This document shows, one piece after another, positions 55,801 to 64,000 of a stretch of DNA of 64,000 nt. The stretch's first letter is position 1. Each line of letters starts with the position of its first letter. The position numbers and the translations under genes are program-made. The stretch comes from Pseudopyrenochaeta lycopersici (lineage: Eukaryota > Ascomycota > Dothideomycetes > Pleosporales > Pseudopyrenochaetaceae), in the NCBI GenBank assembly GCA_003313425.1, contig NHZP01000048.1:62001-126000 (forward strand), given 5' to 3'. The notes below the pieces were generated by a model. It was not told the origin of the DNA. It saw only the letters and a list, made by a program, of their open reading frames with translations, and did not search any database.

Positions 55801-58220
55801 CAGATACCTCACTAGCGCGAGCAATCTTTTGTGGAACGTATATAGCCATGCTTAGACGTTCGGTAATGTTCAATATGATGATTTTCTTGTGGAACAACTC
55901 CAATGAGCGACATAGTAGAGGGAGAAATCTTCCCATGCGGTCATTGGCAGACCGGAAAATTGGTTTCCAATGCAAGCGCGGATGTTGCAATCCAAACCGA
56001 CAGAGCTCGTTAGGATGTATGAGCTCAGACTGGAGAAGCCCATTGCGAACTAAACTCGGTGCTGTCAGAGACGGTGGTAGTAGGCTAAGGAACCAGATTT
56101 GTTGTTCGTCGGTAAGTGCACTAAAGTTAATGTATTGTTGGTACTCCATCACATCAATGTGGTGCCGGTCACACCATCGGACCACTATTTGCAGTAACTC
56201 GAACTCTGACATGGCCATTTTATCGCGACACATAAACAAGTCAATAATTTCCGGATCATCGTGCACCTCTGGTACCAAATTAGCTGTACTTTGAATGAGT
56301 TTCGTACACGCCTGGTGCAAGACATCCAGAATGAATGGCGCAACTGATGATCGTGGTTCGGGTTGGTCTTGGAGGTTTTCGAATGCTTTCAAGTTCTCGG
56401 GGATCTTGATGTGGTTCCCATCAACACATTGGGAAAAAAGTCGGTTGAGCTGTTGGCATTGAGGGCTCATGGCATCTCCCAGCCGAGCCCACTTCATATA
56501 GAGATTTTTGACTCTACCCAAGGATGCGTTAGTGTAACGGGCGAAGTATTCGGCACGGCTGTCACCAGTAACATTGCCAAAAGTGATAAGCTCCTTGCCA
56601 CCAGGATATTGCGCAGGTTCAGCCATTGTCCTGGGAATAATGTCGCTATCCCACGTAACAAAGACTGCGAGGAGATTGAGTCTCAGTGAAAAGCCTATTT
56701 GGTAGGATTTGTCTTCGAACTTACATTTGTCGCCATCGAGATCCCCCCCAGACATTAAATCAGCGCTCGGCCGCTTACCCTTTGTCGAGAACACGATGCA
56801 ATCGACTAAATGTGAGAACTCGGGCACATCGATTGCCTTGAACTTTTGGAGATCCCCCGGATGAAGACATGGATTTCTCGTTACCAACACTTCAGTATTG
56901 ATGATGGTCCGAGCCCTACCATCACAGTCGTCTGTGAAGCGTACAAAGCACTCCCCCTCCCTCAGCCGTCCCTTACAGCCACCTTTCGCTGTTGGGTCAC
57001 AGACTCCAAATATTAATCGTGACTTCGGAATAAGGATGCGACACCGCTGTTCGTGACGCTTGTTGATCATTCGTGCATATTCCTGCTTGACCAAACCTTT
57101 GAGGTTGGTAAGAACTGAGCTTAGACCTTCCAATAGCATTTTTTCCGCTAAATCCATTTTACCTATGAAGGAAAGGAATTGAAAGGCAGCCCTGTGGTCA
57201 CCTTCGCTGACGTTTCTGAGGAAATTCAGATACTGTGCTTGTTTGCTGAGCAAAACCTCTTGGGAGATGCCCAGCGTATGTAGAAGCACGACAATCTCAT
57301 CATTCAAGCTACCAAAAGCGTAAGGCTAAATCGAATTAGCCAATGAGCACCGACGCAGAAAGATGTAATACCTTAGAGTAGTCCACAATGGCGAAACTGT
57401 GGTCTGGCGAATCCTTGAACTTCCGCATGGACTCTCGGAATTGAACCTGGACTTGACATTGCAACGTTGGGTCCAGTGTCAAGACGCCTTTATAACCGCG
57501 ATAGCGGACCTGAAAGACAGATGGAAGATACCTTCTGTCACGAAAGATGATGTTACGCATTTGTGCTAGCTGTTTAGCCAACTTGGTCGAGATAAGGCCG
57601 CAGCCATCAGTGTAGATGTAATCCTTTGTGGCGACATCGTCAATGTCCTGGCAGCGTTCTGGTGGTAGGCTGTGCGTTACTTCGGCGCTCGAAAAGAGAA
57701 GTCCAATGCGTTTGGCCTTCTTGCCAACAGACTTGAGCTTTGATAGATCTCCCATAGCCTCAATTTTCGCCGATATTTCCTCTTTGGACGCAGCGTATAG
57801 GAAACACGATCTCGACTTGAGCTGACTGTTGGAATGACCGAAGAAGTGGTATGCGATACCATTGAGAATAATACCAGAAACAAGGATTCGTGTGATCCAA
57901 TCACCATTTTCCCTGCCTGTAGCCGGTCGTGAAGATTCACCCACGGAAATTGCAGGCCATTGTAACCAAAAATCGGCGAAAGAGAGTAGAATAAACCTAT
58001 CGAGGATGTTATCCCTAGTGACTCGGTTATCGGGAGCGGTTTCGAAACGAAGGGTAATGCTTTGCTTCTGTGTCGACGAAACAACCGCCACATGCTTGAT
58101 GAACCGTGCCTGATTCGTACACTGGGGGTCTGGAAGTTGCGGGATCAAGTAGTCCCATTTCTCGTCTTCTGGTGAAATTTTATTCTGCAGAACAACCTCG
58201 AATGATTTAAGATTTTGCAT
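52872..58220 (-). CDS. RNA-dependent RNA polymerase fused to SF1 (Upf1/SDE3-like) helicase
   Basis: Four exons (58220-57372, 57325-55454, 55404-53950, 53897-52872) give 1733 aa. Residues 1 to about 900 are a silencing-type RdRP: YIYTDGCGLIS (about 202-211), PSVFQVRYRGYKGVL, VLVTRNPCLHPGDLQ, then the catalytic loop SGGDLDGDKC (DLDGD at 478-482). From about 908 on it is an SF1B helicase: GPPGTGKT (1330-1337), DEGSQQ (1456), GDHVQL (1481), QYRMH (1524), IDGFQG (1644) and RRLNVVMTRAKR (1675-1686). The joining intron, 55453-55405, is 49 nt with GTAAGT, TACTAAC and CAG. It links the two halves in phase 0, and no stop precedes it. RdRPs make double-stranded RNA for Dicer, and partner helicases (Hrr1 in fission yeast, SAD-3 in Neurospora) normally act in trans. 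The RdRP part is shorter at the N-terminus than QDE-1 or SAD-1. Confidence 0.93.
55405..55453 (-). other. Intron that fuses the RdRP and helicase halves
   Basis: Minus-strand order: donor GTAAGT, branch site TACTAAC about 35 nt later, acceptor GGCAG; length 49 nt. Both flanks are in phase 0 in frames independently defined by RdRP and helicase motifs. Reading through would stop after about 12 codons, so splicing decides whether the fusion is made. Confidence 0.85.
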
Positions 58221-58469
58221 CCTTAGTGAAGTGCGATCTGCTAAAGAAGGTGTTTAGTTAGGCGTCCTGCTGGGAAGGAGGTTCGTGCGGGGTTGTAGCT
58301 GACGTGAAGTGAGTCCTGCAGACGCGGTGTAACACACGTCACAGTTGATTAAGTGGGCAGATAAGGCATTGCAGTCCGCACATGCCAACAGCATAATCCG
58401 ATTTCGCGTTCGTTTCTTTCTCTTCTTACTATTCCTTACCTATCTCGTGTGCGACGGAAAGCGTGCATA
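58221..58469. promoter_or_regulatory. Short shared promoter between RdRP-helicase and P-loop NTPase genes
   Basis: Only 249 bp separate the two divergent start codons, so the genes probably share control elements. A CTAAC...CTTTAG acceptor-like string on the minus strand just before the RdRP ATG (about 58245-58265) leaves open a short 5' leader intron. Confidence 0.55.
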
Positions 58470-59105
58470 ATGAGAAACACCTACATCATCGGCGCACAAT
58501 CAACCGGAAAGACCACTCTAGTCAATGCTTTAGCGGCAATTTTTGAGGCTCGTGCAGAGAATCCTCACTGGATCTGTTCACAGCCACCATCGATAATCCG
58601 CGAAGTGGCTCGCACAGTCTTAGACCAGAAGGGATTCAGCCGCAGAGACATTACCACTTCTCCAGTCCGCGCTCTACAACTCCAAAAACATATTCTCGAC
58701 GCTCAATACAATGCTGAAACCAAAGTTTGCCCTTCTGGGAACAAATCAGCATGGTGTATCTGTGATCGATCTGGGTTGGACCCAATCGTATACGCCAAAT
58801 GTTTTGTCGGATTAGACGCGTCAGCGGAATTGCTCGCGTCGAAGACCTGGCTAGAGCTAGAGGATCGCATGAAGGAGGGAATTGTGATTCTGTGCGAATC
58901 AGGGTGCAACTGGCTGGTAGATGACGGAATACGATTGATGCCAAGGGATCAAGATGAGTGGACGAACATTGATCGCACCTTTCGGGACCTGCTGGAGGCA
59001 CGCAACATTAGCTATGTCGTTGTGAATAAGAATATGACAGAACTTGAAGACCGGGTGGAATATGTGCGACAGCTCATTGATACACTACACAGCCAGACAC
59101 CATGA
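58470..59105 (+). CDS. AAA_28/NadR-like P-loop NTPase
   Basis: A single exon. ATG 58470 (211 aa) starts directly before the first strand and is preferred to an in-frame ATG 21 bp upstream. Walker A is YIIGAQSTGKTTLVNAL (residues 4-20). A Walker-B-like WCICDRSGLDPIVYAKCF follows, and a lid region with conserved Arg/Asp ends in LVDDGIRLMPRDQDEWTNIDRTFRDLL. This is the layout of AAA_28/NadR-type nucleotide-binding kinases. Fungal members are of unknown function; phosphorylation of a small nucleotide-like substrate is a family-level guess. Its tight head-to-head pairing with the RdRP-helicase gene suggests co-expression. Confidence 0.87.
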   Translation: MRNTYIIGAQSTGKTTLVNALAAIFEARAENPHWICSQPPSIIREVARTVLDQKGFSRRDITTSPVRALQLQKHILDAQYNAETKVCPSGNKSAWCICDRSGLDPIVYAKCFVGLDASAELLASKTWLELEDRMKEGIVILCESGCNWLVDDGIRLMPRDQDEWTNIDRTFRDLLEARNISYVVVNKNMTELEDRVEYVRQLIDTLHSQTP

Positions 59106-60165
59106 TGGCACACAATGCTGAAATTAGCACTCGCAAGTGAAGCGATGCACTTCCCTTATAATTAGAATACTTCCTCTAGAAAAGCTTTTAATGTTTCCTA
59201 AGCACAGTATTACTTTGGATTTAGGGCTAATCAATTTGATGTTTTACTCTATATAGTAACAGTAGTACATGCTACTAACATCTCGAAAGAGATATTAGTA
59301 GACTTGGTATTAACTTTTAACCGCGCAACGTAAGCGCTAAGAAAACGTAGTACTAAGAATTACGCTATTGCTTTATCTACTACATAACTAGTTAGAATTA
59401 GTATACTAAGCTCCCCTTCTTAAAGTAAGTTGATTAGTGTCTTATAACGATCTTAAATGCTAATAGTAGGCTACGCAGGGCTAGTGCCGCTAGTTCCTAA
59501 GAACGTAAGTTAATTTTCTAGAATAGAGTAAGATACTAAACATTTAAGATCTAATTAAGTAGTTGCGATTGTTGCTGAGACAAGATAATTAGTTCCGTTA
59601 GATATCAGCGCGGAGCCTACACATTAGAGTGCGAATTTAAGGTATTTAATTATAGTTTGTTACTTAGCTAATACTCTAGAGCAGGTTTGTAAAAGGAGCT
59701 CTGTAGTGCACTCTAATCTAGATTTCGGTTCCTTTACGATGATATATGGGTAACATAGCGTCGCCTATAGTAGTTTTGAATTTGTTTACAATACGACAAT
59801 TAACTGAACGATTCTAAGATTCCATTTCGCTAGCCGGATCAGTCTTGTTCCTCTAGCTAATCGAGCTGATATACCGACTTGGAACATAGAAGGCAATTAC
59901 ACTCACACTATCTATTAGATACGGAAGCATCTTTAGGCAGTGTTATGTACTGGGAATACACGGTATTGCTGCTAACCCTGCGCTAGCGACACGAAGGGTT
60001 AGCGCCCTATGCGCACGCCTCTATCTGACCTTCACCCTTACAGTTCGCTTCCGTGGGTGGCGCACGCGCCGCGAGCCCTTGCTTAAAGCTGCAAGAATCC
60101 TGGGCCGGCTGTGCCGCACCCTTTCTTAAACTCAGACTGCTGCAACATGGCCCTCTAAAGCCTCG
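59106..60165. other. AT-rich gene-free stretch
   Basis: 59106-59960 is strongly AT/TA-rich with no open frames, similar in texture to 7000-7800. It is probably RIP-mutated repeat DNA. 59990-60120 turns abruptly GC-rich (GGCGCACGCGCCGCG) before the glycosyltransferase gene. No RNA gene was recognised. Confidence 0.45.
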
Positions 60166-61523
60166 ATGACAGCACTGATGTACCTCTCACAGACTATAGG
60201 TTGCCGTCCAAACAAGCAGGTGCTCATTTTTGCCTTTATCATATTCAATATCTTCCAGATCGCACAAATCCTGCACTGCCTTTCGGGCCCTACGACTGAG
60301 CTGGCTGCTCGACGACCAGAACGAGTGTACATCGCCAGCCTACACTGGAACAACGAGCAGATTCTGCGAAGCCACTGGAATGACGCTGTAGTCGCCCTGG
60401 CGACCGCTCTTGGCCGAGAGAATGTCTTCGTCACGGTATACGAAAGCGGGAGTTGGGACGACAGCAAAGGCGCTCTGAGAGAGCTTGACATGGCGTTGGA
60501 GGCACACAAGATCAGGAGGAACATAACCATGTCAAAGACTACCCATCTGGATGAGATCTCTGACGTGAACAAGGGCCCTGGCTGGGTCGATACGCCTGGA
60601 GGAACGCGAGAGCTTAGACGTATACCATACCTTTCTCGGCTTCGTAACTGGACTCTGGAGCCTTTGCAGGAGCTCGTTCAGCAAGGGGAAAAATTTGATA
60701 AGGTCCTTTTCTTAAACGACGTCGTGTTCAGTGTATGCGCTTTGATCCAACCTCTGCGCCGAGTGCCTGGAGTAACTGACGGCCATGCAGACTGATGACG
60801 TGTTTCGATTGCTGAACACGAACGATGGAGACTTCGCAGCCGCATGTTCACTAGACTTTAGTCGGCCTCCACAGTTATACGATACTTTTGCGCTGCGGGA
60901 CGCTGAAGGTCATGAGATGCTCATGCAGACGTGGCCTTATTTTCGTGCAAGGGAATCTCGACGAGCAATGTTAGCAAATAGTCCTGCGCCAGTGACTAGT
61001 TGCTGGAATGGCATGGGTAAGTTTAGGACGCCCCTAGTGCGCCATGCAAATCCTTCCTCGTCTTATCCACTTTGCTTCCATTGGCTAATCCGCATGTTCT
61101 CCTGCAGTTGCGATGCCGGCTGAACCTTTTGTTTCAAGTCCATCACTACGCTTTCGGGGCATATCAGATTCACTGGCAACTTCGCACCTTGAAGGATCTG
61201 AATGTTGCCTAATTCATGTAGATAATCCTCTTCGCGCTGAGAAGCGTACATACGTGAACCCGCAGGTGCGTGTAGGCTATAGTGGCGAGGCATACAACGC
61301 TGTACATCCTCAAAAATTGCTGCTGTCCTCTTGGCAGGTTCTTAAAGCCTTGTGGGAAAATCGTATCCGCCGGTGGGTGACGACACCGCGGCTGGGAGAA
61401 TGGAGGGTGCGGAGAAGAGTTAATATTTGGAGGAGCAAAAGCGAAGAACATAAAGAAGATGGGGAAATTTGCCTCATCAATGAAATGCAAGTACTTGCCG
61501 CAAATGGGTGGGCACATGTCTAA
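60166..61523 (+). CDS. CAP59/CMT1-family glycosyltransferase, type II membrane protein
   Basis: Exons 60166-60732, 60791-61016 and 61108-61523 give 402 aa. Residues 19-37 (VLIFAFIIFNIFQIAQILH) form a signal-anchor helix, so the catalytic part is luminal. Family blocks follow: SLHWNNEQILRSHW, FVTVYESGSWDDSKGALREL, KVLFLNDVVFS|TDDVFRLLNT, GDFAAACSLDFSRPPQLYDTFALRD, WPYFRARESR, SCWNGM|VAMPAEPF, LRFRGISDSLATSHLEGSECCLIHVD and NPQVRVGYSGEAY. Relatives in Cryptococcus are the alpha-1,3-mannosyltransferase CMT1 and the capsule protein CAP59. Ascomycete members probably act in wall or extracellular glycan synthesis in the Golgi. All junctions restore conserved blocks. Confidence 0.92.
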
Positions 61524-62254
61524 ACTGCTGACGTAATAATCGGATTGTGTACTAAATAGATTAATAAGCAATGAAAGTAAAGAACTTCAACGTGACCGCT
61601 ATCACTGTAAGCAATTTAGTGCCTGATGATTATTGAAATAAGTATTATTCAATAGGTCCACTACGCATTTGGGTGTTAAACAGTCAAGTAAATCTTTTAT
61701 TTTCATTTCCAAATCATCTTTAACCACCAATTTGACAATGGTTGGATAGCGAAGCGAGAAACGGCTAGCTAAGGAAGCTGCTCTAGTGAGCTGTTTGAGA
61801 CTGCTTGAGGACCTGTTTCGGCTGCGGAAGATGGCCACTTAAGCGAACGACTGTAGAGGTAAGGTTGTAAGTTTTATATAGAGCCTAAGAAAATATTTAA
61901 GGCTCCCTCAGTTATTAGCTTAGTTACTCTTGGTTAATTCTATTATTGTATAGCGTTCTTTGCGATGGGTAGCTGTGGACAAGGTAAAAGAAGTTTCATT
62001 GGTCGGCACGCGTATGGTTTTGCAAAGCTAGTCCATGGCTAAAGTGGCTGCCTTCCACCAACTAACTTGTTTAAACGACCGTTTATCGCGGATGTAATAG
62101 CTTCGGCAAATTAGCCAATACCGGGTATCATGCTCTGCAATCATCCTGGGTGCTGAGGATCCACAAAGACCGTACATTCAGGGATATAGTTATGTGAATT
62201 TAAGGTATTAACCTCAGACTGAATCTGAGGATGACGTATTTGAATCTCGCCGAC
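61524..62254. other. Intergenic region with repeat fragment
   Basis: About 730 bp. The minus-strand fragment at 61602-61838 belongs to the same unidentified repeat as 17704-17840. The remainder shows no gene. Confidence 0.4.
61602..61838 (-). repeat. Fragment of an unidentified repeat (second copy)
   Basis: The minus strand encodes FRSRNRSSSSLKQLTRAAS, then LASRFSLRYPTIVKLVVKDD. This is parallel to the copy at 17704-17840 but longer and better preserved. It looks like the N-terminal leader of a transposon protein, cut off after about 78 codons. The family is not recognised. Confidence 0.45.
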
Positions 62255-64000
62255 TCAAATTAAGCACACTGGCATCCTGTACTTCTTTAACTTTCCCCAC
62301 AACTCCCCATTCATCACGCCGTGAACGTACGTCTCCCCAATCAGTCTGAAGCAGCCATCTTCCACCGGCCTCAGCACTAACGGTAATCTACCCCCCTTGA
62401 ATAACCAAACCCGGTCGCCCTTCTGGAGCGATACAAGACCAAGGCCTAAGTAGCCTGTCTCGGTTGTGAAAAGCCGCCTGTCCGGACCATCGCCGGTATG
62501 TCGAGTGAGCACACGACAGAACTGCCCGGTGTTGAGGTCAATCTCCTCGCGCTTCTTTGAGTGTTGTAATGGCAGATTCAGGTCGCCAGCTTCCATGCGA
62601 ATCTGCACTTCGGTGTAAAGCTTAATCTCATAGGGCGTTGGCCAACAAGATCCTGTTGCATATTGCTCTTTGAGAGAAGGTAGAATCACTTGCTGGAGAG
62701 CGCCATTGTGCTTCCTAACTTCAAGCCCAATGAATTGATTGAGCATGAAGTCGTGGAACATTTGCATAGAGATATGCTTCATAGAAATCTGAAAGTTGTC
62801 CAGCCTATTGAGGCACAGCGTCCGCCAAAGGACATCCAAAAGAAAGACTTTGGCGTACTGGGTCGTGCTATCGACACCGTTGAGCAGATCAAACCAAGAT
62901 TGCATGAGCCCCATGGTGTAGAGCAGGAACGAGTCCTCTTCGTCCCAAGTCGGTGGCATTTGTACAATGTTTTGAATCCCGGCGATGGCGCCGAGCTCAG
63001 CTCCATTCAACCAGAGCTTTTTGTCCTCAATGCGGATGGTTCTAACTCCCAGGGCTCGGTCAAATTTACCTCTGGTGGCATTATATCTGTCAGCAACATC
63101 CCCAAGTCGAAGGGGATGTGAAGAAACCGTGAAATCAGGTACCCAGGAAGGCAGATTGGTCAATCTCCGCTTAGACGGATCTTCAACATACGAGAGTAAG
63201 GTTAGTTCCGGAAGACATTGCAGGAGGATTGTAGCCGTTTTGATGTACGTTCCTACCACCGTTGCCTTATAGTCAGCTTTCAACGGCGGACTAACTTCGT
63301 ATGCAAGACCTCGTTTTAGGAACCCAAGAGCAGCGAAAATCCGATCCCTATCATCAGAAGCATCTTTGCTGCGAAGGATCCCTAGACAGTCAAGAAAAAA
63401 GGCATACCCAGCAGAGCCTCTTGGAACCCGGTAGATTTTGGCATATTTCTTCTGCGATTCGGAAGCATTCTTGACATGGTGCTGCTGAAGTTGACTAAAT
63501 GAAAGGATCTTCGTCCAGGGATGGGCTTCGGCATCGTCCTTGTCCGCGATACCCCTAAAGAAATAGCTGGAAAGCCCAGTGTACCTGAAGAATATTGGTA
63601 TCACGGCGAGCTCATCAAGAAGAAACTCATTATCACCGCAGAAAAACCTGACTTCTGTTGCAAATGCCACTTCCTGAACCACCCAGGCACGACTAAACCA
63701 TCGTCGTTCGGAAAAAAATCGATAGTAAGTATGCCAGTCGAATTGGCAATCTTTCGAGCCCAAATTCAATCGTTCATAGAGATTCGTGTGATGCCAATCC
63801 TCACGGCTCAGAGCTGTCCGGTCGTTGACCATCATGAAATAGGATATCGATGGGACAAGCTTCCTATGCAGCGCTCTAAAATCCGCAATGTCTCTCTCGA
63901 GCTCTTCACCAAGCCAGACGATAAGCTTTTGACAGCAGTTGTAGATCTTATCCATCAAGCTGACTTGTGAGGCACGCTCCACAAGGTCGTCCTGGTGGAT
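62255..64000 (-). CDS. HET-domain (heterokaryon incompatibility-type) protein, 5' part outside the window
   Basis: The frame is open from the right edge to the TAA at 62255, at least 581 codons in one exon. The first residues seen (IHQDDLVERASQVSLMDKIY) match the block that follows WxDAICINQ in HET domains, so the true start lies a further 60-100 or so codons outside. VIWLG-type (LIVWLG), RRWFSRAWVVQEVAFA, the DRIFAALG segment and the C-terminal FRLIGETYVHGVMNGE are characteristic. HET proteins trigger non-self recognition or programmed cell death in filamentous fungi, and many act as effector domains beside NLR-type receptors. No additional domain is visible. Confidence 0.93.
   Translation of the reverse strand: MHQDDLVERASQVSLMDKIYNCCQKLIVWLGEELERDIADFRALHRKLVPSISYFMMVNDRTALSREDWHHTNLYERLNLGSKDCQFDWHTYYRFFSERRWFSRAWVVQEVAFATEVRFFCGDNEFLLDELAVIPIFFRYTGLSSYFFRGIADKDDAEAHPWTKILSFSQLQQHHVKNASESQKKYAKIYRVPRGSAGYAFFLDCLGILRSKDASDDRDRIFAALGFLKRGLAYEVSPPLKADYKATVVGTYIKTATILLQCLPELTLLSYVEDPSKRRLTNLPSWVPDFTVSSHPLRLGDVADRYNATRGKFDRALGVRTIRIEDKKLWLNGAELGAIAGIQNIVQMPPTWDEEDSFLLYTMGLMQSWFDLLNGVDSTTQYAKVFLLDVLWRTLCLNRLDNFQISMKHISMQMFHDFMLNQFIGLEVRKHNGALQQVILPSLKEQYATGSCWPTPYEIKLYTEVQIRMEAGDLNLPLQHSKKREEIDLNTGQFCRVLTRHTGDGPDRRLFTTETGYLGLGLVSLQKGDRVWLFKGGRLPLVLRPVEDGCFRLIGETYVHGVMNGELWGKLKKYRMPVCLI

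Noticed and set aside
1..64000. CRISPR arrays, prokaryotic operons, rRNA genes or integrated viral genes
   Set aside because: No regularly spaced repeats, no rRNA-like sequence and no viral capsid or viral polymerase motifs; the RdRP is of the eukaryotic silencing type, not viral.

Overview
The window is nuclear DNA of a filamentous ascomycete (Pezizomycotina). The evidence is the gene structure (short GT-AG introns of roughly 40-80 nt, several with a CTAAC-like branch site just before the acceptor), a Zn2Cys6 regulator, a HET-domain gene, a CAP59-type glycosyltransferase, GPI-type cell-surface proteins, and transposon relics whose stop codons look like C-to-T change at CpA, as expected of RIP. 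The genus cannot be read from the sequence. All exon coordinates below were worked out by hand from splice signals, reading-frame phase and family similarity.

Layout. 1-8340 is a transposon graveyard: a 5.5-kb hAT element (647-6158) with perfect terminal inverted repeats and a perfect 8-bp target duplication, carrying a nested piggyBac relic (about 971-3367), inserted into an older minus-strand coding relic, with a second hAT C-terminal fragment beside it and an AT-rich gene-free stretch to the right. 8351-23887 is a mixed region: two short-chain dehydrogenases, a small secreted protein, a Dal5-type MFS transporter with one nonsense codon at a conserved Gln, a 747-aa secreted Cys-rich protein of unknown function, and a GPI-type Ser/Thr/Gly-rich surface protein with a decayed duplicate of its 3' end upstream. 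A YIF1-like relic lies at about 24.4-24.75 kb.

25698-43455 looks like a functional gene cluster: cytochrome P450, TfdB/PheA-type FAD monooxygenase, SnoaL-like protein, acetoacetyl-CoA synthetase, Zn2Cys6 regulator, extradiol-dioxygenase-like VOC protein, fumarylacetoacetate-hydrolase-family protein and nitroreductase-family protein. A reasonable reading is hydroxylation, ring opening, C-C hydrolysis and then activation of released acetoacetate. The substrate is unknown.

43900-51470 holds an acyltransferase (E2) relic, a GH78 alpha-L-rhamnosidase, a broken sugar transporter and an NPP1/NLP-family secreted protein with a changed heptapeptide.

52872-58220 is the most striking locus: one gene whose four exons join, in frame, an eukaryotic RNA-silencing RdRP (DLDGD catalytic loop) to an Upf1/SDE3-type SF1 helicase. 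Its divergent neighbour, 250 bp away, is an AAA_28/NadR-like P-loop NTPase. The window ends with a CAP59-family glycosyltransferase and a HET-domain gene that runs off the right edge.
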